In this document: positions 60,866 through 64,000 of the stretch, one piece after another
How the letters are laid out: every line of letters begins with the position of its first letter
How positions within the stretch are numbered: the stretch's first letter is position 1
Assembly: GCA_022497155.1 (NCBI GenBank)
Contig: MU385722.1
Coordinates: 248,001 to 312,000, forward strand
Reading direction: 5' to 3'
Length of the DNA stretch: 64,000 nucleotides
DNA from: Whalleya microplaca
Lineage: Eukaryota; Ascomycota; Sordariomycetes; Xylariales; Xylariaceae
Notes under the pieces: generated by a model
The model's input: only the letters and a program-made list of their open reading frames with translations
The model's database searches: none
Told to the model about the DNA's origin: nothing
Translations under genes and position numbers: made by a program

Positions 60866-63662
60866 CTACTCGAGCAGCTGGAACTCCCCACTAACGCCCT
60901 CAAACGGCGTGATATGCCCCGCCAAGCTCTTGGCGTCGCCGAAGTATCGGAATCGGTAGGTCCCCGGCTCGGCCCACGGCTCCGTCTCCCACATAATCTC
61001 GACCTCGGAGGTGCCTAGCAGCTCGCTGGTGCGGCGCCAACGGAAGACGAGGTGCCAGTCGCCGTCGTCGCGGACGGGTTTCCACTGACCTTCCGTTATT
61101 GCTGCCACCTCCGCGTCTCTCTCCATAAGCAGCTCCTCCGGGATAGATCCACCTGGATGATCCCCAGGCGAGATGAGTTTCTCAACAACGGCATAACTCC
61201 CCTCAAGCCGAAGATTATTCCTCGGATTCGCGCCCACGAAGCTAACGCTCACATGCGCGCCCCTACGAAACACCCCGCCCCCAACATCTACCTTGACGTC
61301 GCCGAAGTGCCGGAACAGCGGCGGCGCGTCGCGCACGACCGAGGGGATGAAGCTCAGGCTGCGGTTGCTGTTGTTGGGCGGCTCCGGCCCCAGCGGCGGC
61401 CGACTGCTAGTCGAGGACGCGCGCAGGTAGGGCAGCCACGACAGCGTGACGTTGATGTACGCCGCGAGCGTGTGCGGGCCGTAGAGGGTGCTGGCGCCTT
61501 CGTAGCGCTGGATGCTGTTGTGGGTTTATGTTAGCATTGTAGTGAACCGTGTGCAAATGTGATGTGATGTCTTGTAGGGAAAATTGGGATATTGTAGAAG
61601 ATGGGTATGATCTCTAAACTTGGAGTTGAACGCAGCTGAGAGATCAAATACGCAAACTAGACCAAGTTCCACAATGGCTATTGGTATAGCTTCTGTAGCA
61701 ACAGTGACCTATAATAAGAAAATGATGAAGCAGTGCAGTAAGTCCCGACGATCATAAACAGATCAATCGACATGAGCCAAGATAATGAAAAACGTCCTAA
61801 ACGACTAGCAAAAGTGTCCACTTACCCATATTCCTCCTCCGTAGTAATATAATGCGTATAACTATTCGCCGGGCCGCCCAACACCACAACCGGCGCCTCT
61901 TCCCGCGCCCCTCCCTCATCCGCACCCATGGCCGCGACCGCGCCACCAACGGCCTCCTTCCACCGCCGGCCAGCCATGGTGGTGGCCTCGCCGGGGCTGA
62001 CGACGACGACGAGCTGGCCGACGCGGAAGGCCTGCACGTCGACGACGTTGGGCGTCCACTGGTAGGGATCGGACATCTCGCCGACGTCGAGCAGGATGGG
62101 CTTGGGCGCGTGGCACGCGACCTGCTCTTCCGTCGGCGCCTTCAGCAGCCCCGACACCACGCGCCACACCGGCGAGCTGCGCGACGCGTTCGTGTGGTGC
62201 TGCGTGAAGTCGAAGGCGCCGGGCCCGTCCGAGGTGCCCGCCGCGAACGAGTAGCCCAGCGCCGCCGGGCACGTCGTCACCTCGGTGCCGTTGGGCAGCC
62301 GGAAGCGGTGGTGCGACATGTCGTGGAAGGTGTGGAAGGACTTAACCCAGGCGCCGCGGACGGGGTTCGGGGCCTCGTTGAGCTGGTCGTAGAGGTTCCT
62401 CGCGGGCGCGAATTGCCGCTTGCCGATCTCGAAGCACGAGGACGTGCCCTCGTCGTTTTCTCGGAAGAAGGGCCCGCGGGCGTGGCAGTGCTGGGACCGC
62501 CCGTTGCTGCAGGTGCTGTTCTCGAAGCTGCACATCTGGCCGGAGCCGTCCTCGCACCAGGCACCGAGGACGTTCGGACTCGTGTCGCCGACGCTCGCTT
62601 GGGAGAAGCCGGCAACAAATCCCTCGGCAGTGGCTTCGTCGTCGATGACACTCTTCTCGAACAGGTACGCCGCTACTCCTTTGTTGTCGCCTGATATCAA
62701 CGTGTTGTTCCCAAGCACCGAGGTGCCATGTGTGGGAAACCAGGTCAAGACGCCGATGTTTTTGCCATCTGAGAGCCTTTGGAATTTAAGCATGGTCAAG
62801 TCTTTTTCAACCGACCCATCATCTTCCGAGCTGATATTGTATCTCGCACGCTCCTCCTCAGGGTTTGCAAGATATGCGAAGAGGCTTCGATTGATATTCG
62901 CACCCATAACCTTCGTCGACCCGACACTTAGATGGCCGAGAGCCAGGCTTTCGTGGGCTCTGCGGATGGAAAGCAGAGCGCCATCCACTATCGCTCGGTA
63001 GCTCTGTTGGTCGAAGCCTTTGCTCGTTATCTGCGGTAGGAGGTAGTTCAACCAGGCGCCCGGTCCCGAATGTGAATGAGTGCCGGTCAGGGCGAGGTTG
63101 TGGTGACCGTAGTGTTCATAGCCCAGCCCAAGCTCTTGTAGACCGGATAGGATGCCGTATCTGACAGCGGTATCGCCGGATTGCGTATCGAGCACGAGAT
63201 ATACAAATCGGTCGGACGGGTTGGCCGGATCAGCCACGATGAAGGCTCGGGAGTAGAGACGCTGCCGCAGACCTGTACCGAGCTGATTCGGGTCGGCGTA
63301 TCCCATCATATTGATCTCGACACAGGGGCTATATCATGAAGTATGAGTAGACACTCATATACTTGTTTAATACTTTGCTGTGCTTACCCCGTGATATCGG
63401 CCTTGCCCACACCAAGAAGATACTCGTCCCCATGATAGGCAGTAGTCTTCGCCTCATCTCCGCCATACGTCTTCCACGGCCAATGTATATGCACCGACCA
63501 GGGCAGCGAAACGTAGGAGAGCGGCAAGGCCACCAGCAAAGATAATACAATGAACACAGAGAGCGCAGCTACCGCGCAAGGAGAGAGCTTATGGCGTGCA
63601 CGTCGTGGAACGGGGACCGGCGGAGAAGAACCGGCCTTCTCCTCTTGCAGGATTCGGGGCAT
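60866..63662 (-). CDS. neutral (non-lysosomal) ceramidase
   Basis: Predicted N-acylsphingosine amidohydrolase splitting ceramide into sphingoid base and fatty acid. Three exons, 63662-63388, 63328-61826 and 61514-60866, with introns of 59 and 311 nt, give 808 residues. Seen: a basic, Pro-rich N-terminus followed by one hydrophobic segment at about residues 27-54 (AALSVFIVLSLLVALPLSY), likely a type II membrane anchor or uncleaved signal; YLLGVGKADITGPCVEINMMGYA at the start of the catalytic domain, rebuilt across intron 1; THSHSGPGAW with zinc-ligand candidate His178; GANINRSLFAYL; FPTHGTS with His292; and the active-site hexapeptide GDTSPN with Ser342 (family GDVSPN). The last exon forms the C-terminal immunoglobulin-like domain, ending YRFRYFGDAKSLAGHITPFEG. 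The 311-nt intron is long for this genome but joins G+C codons correctly (EEEYG-IQRYEGAS, as in relatives). The catalytic 3' half is strongly G+C-rich. Confidence 0.93.
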
Positions 63663-64000
63663 ATCGACACACTATATCGAACGAACGGACGGAAAGCTTT
63701 TTATTATTATTCATACAACGACTAGATCGAAGATCGGTGGAGGTGGAGGTAGGTAAAACGAATCGTTCACGCAGCAGCAGCCGGAGACACTGTGGTGTCG
63801 CGTGCGGAGTATATGAAACGACCAAGCTGGCAGAACAAGTCCATTCCCAATTACGCCTGTGTATTCCGTATGCTGTATTCAAAACCCAAATGCGGTTGGC
63901 AGACACTCAAAAAGCTTCGAAATGGTAGTTGTTGTAGACTCAAGGTGAAGGTGATAGCTTCAGCTCGTCGGTACCTAATCGCATCTTATCGCTCTACACC
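63663..64000. other. upstream flank of the ceramidase gene
   Basis: This end of the window would contain the ceramidase promoter. A GGTGGAGGTGGAGGTAGG stretch lies near 63736-63753. No gene recognised. Confidence 0.5.

Noticed and set aside
61852..62694. 280-codon plus-strand frame opposite the ceramidase gene
   Set aside because: Antisense to conserved catalytic sequence including GDTSPN; Arg/Gly/Ala-rich shadow of a G+C-rich gene.

Overview
The window looks like nuclear DNA of a filamentous ascomycete, probably a Sordariomycete. Genes carry several short spliceosomal introns (mostly 49-98 nt) with GTRNGY-type donors and YAG acceptors. The protein families are typical of moulds (fungal dual zinc-finger regulator, GtaA-type glutaminase, fungal ankyrin/STAND-associated protein), and TACC/CTAC-type microsatellites are common between genes. 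I rebuilt eleven protein-coding genes by joining exons so that reading frame and family motifs continue across each intron. No tRNA, rRNA, CRISPR array or intact transposon was recognised.

Layout. 1-4263: no gene seen. 4264-11556: a possible secondary-metabolism or pigment pair, a short-chain naphthol/anthraquinone-type reductase and a regulator with two C2H2 fingers plus a Zn(II)2Cys6 cluster (the Cmr1/Pig1 melanin-regulator architecture), both on the minus strand and about 3.3 kb apart. 11557-21269: a gene desert of almost 10 kb with only chance-level or decayed reading frames and one imperfect inverted repeat. 21270-43868: a housekeeping block with the largest subunit of RNA polymerase III, a DDHD-domain phospholipase, a seven-knuckle CCHC protein (Gis2/CNBP), a Sae2/Ctp1/CtIP DNA-end resection factor and a Ubp3/USP10-type deubiquitinase. 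45108-50610: lineage-type genes, an ankyrin protein with a fungal NLR-associated N-terminus and a secreted Ser/Thr/Ala-rich repeat protein. 50611-57128: a second gene-poor stretch. 57129-63662: two convergent genes for hydrolytic enzymes, a secreted GtaA-family glutaminase and a membrane-anchored neutral ceramidase.

The housekeeping genes act in unrelated core processes and their adjacency is probably incidental. The reductase and regulator may belong together, but no polyketide synthase is present in the window. The most unexplained sequence-level pattern is that most of the intact genes switch abruptly to G+C-rich, intron-free coding sequence in their 3' part. No convincing undescribed system (defence island, novel cluster or element) was found; the best candidates for follow-up are the reductase/regulator pair, the 3' composition switch, the micro-exon string in the Gis2 gene, and an in-frame, stop-free intron in the glutaminase gene.
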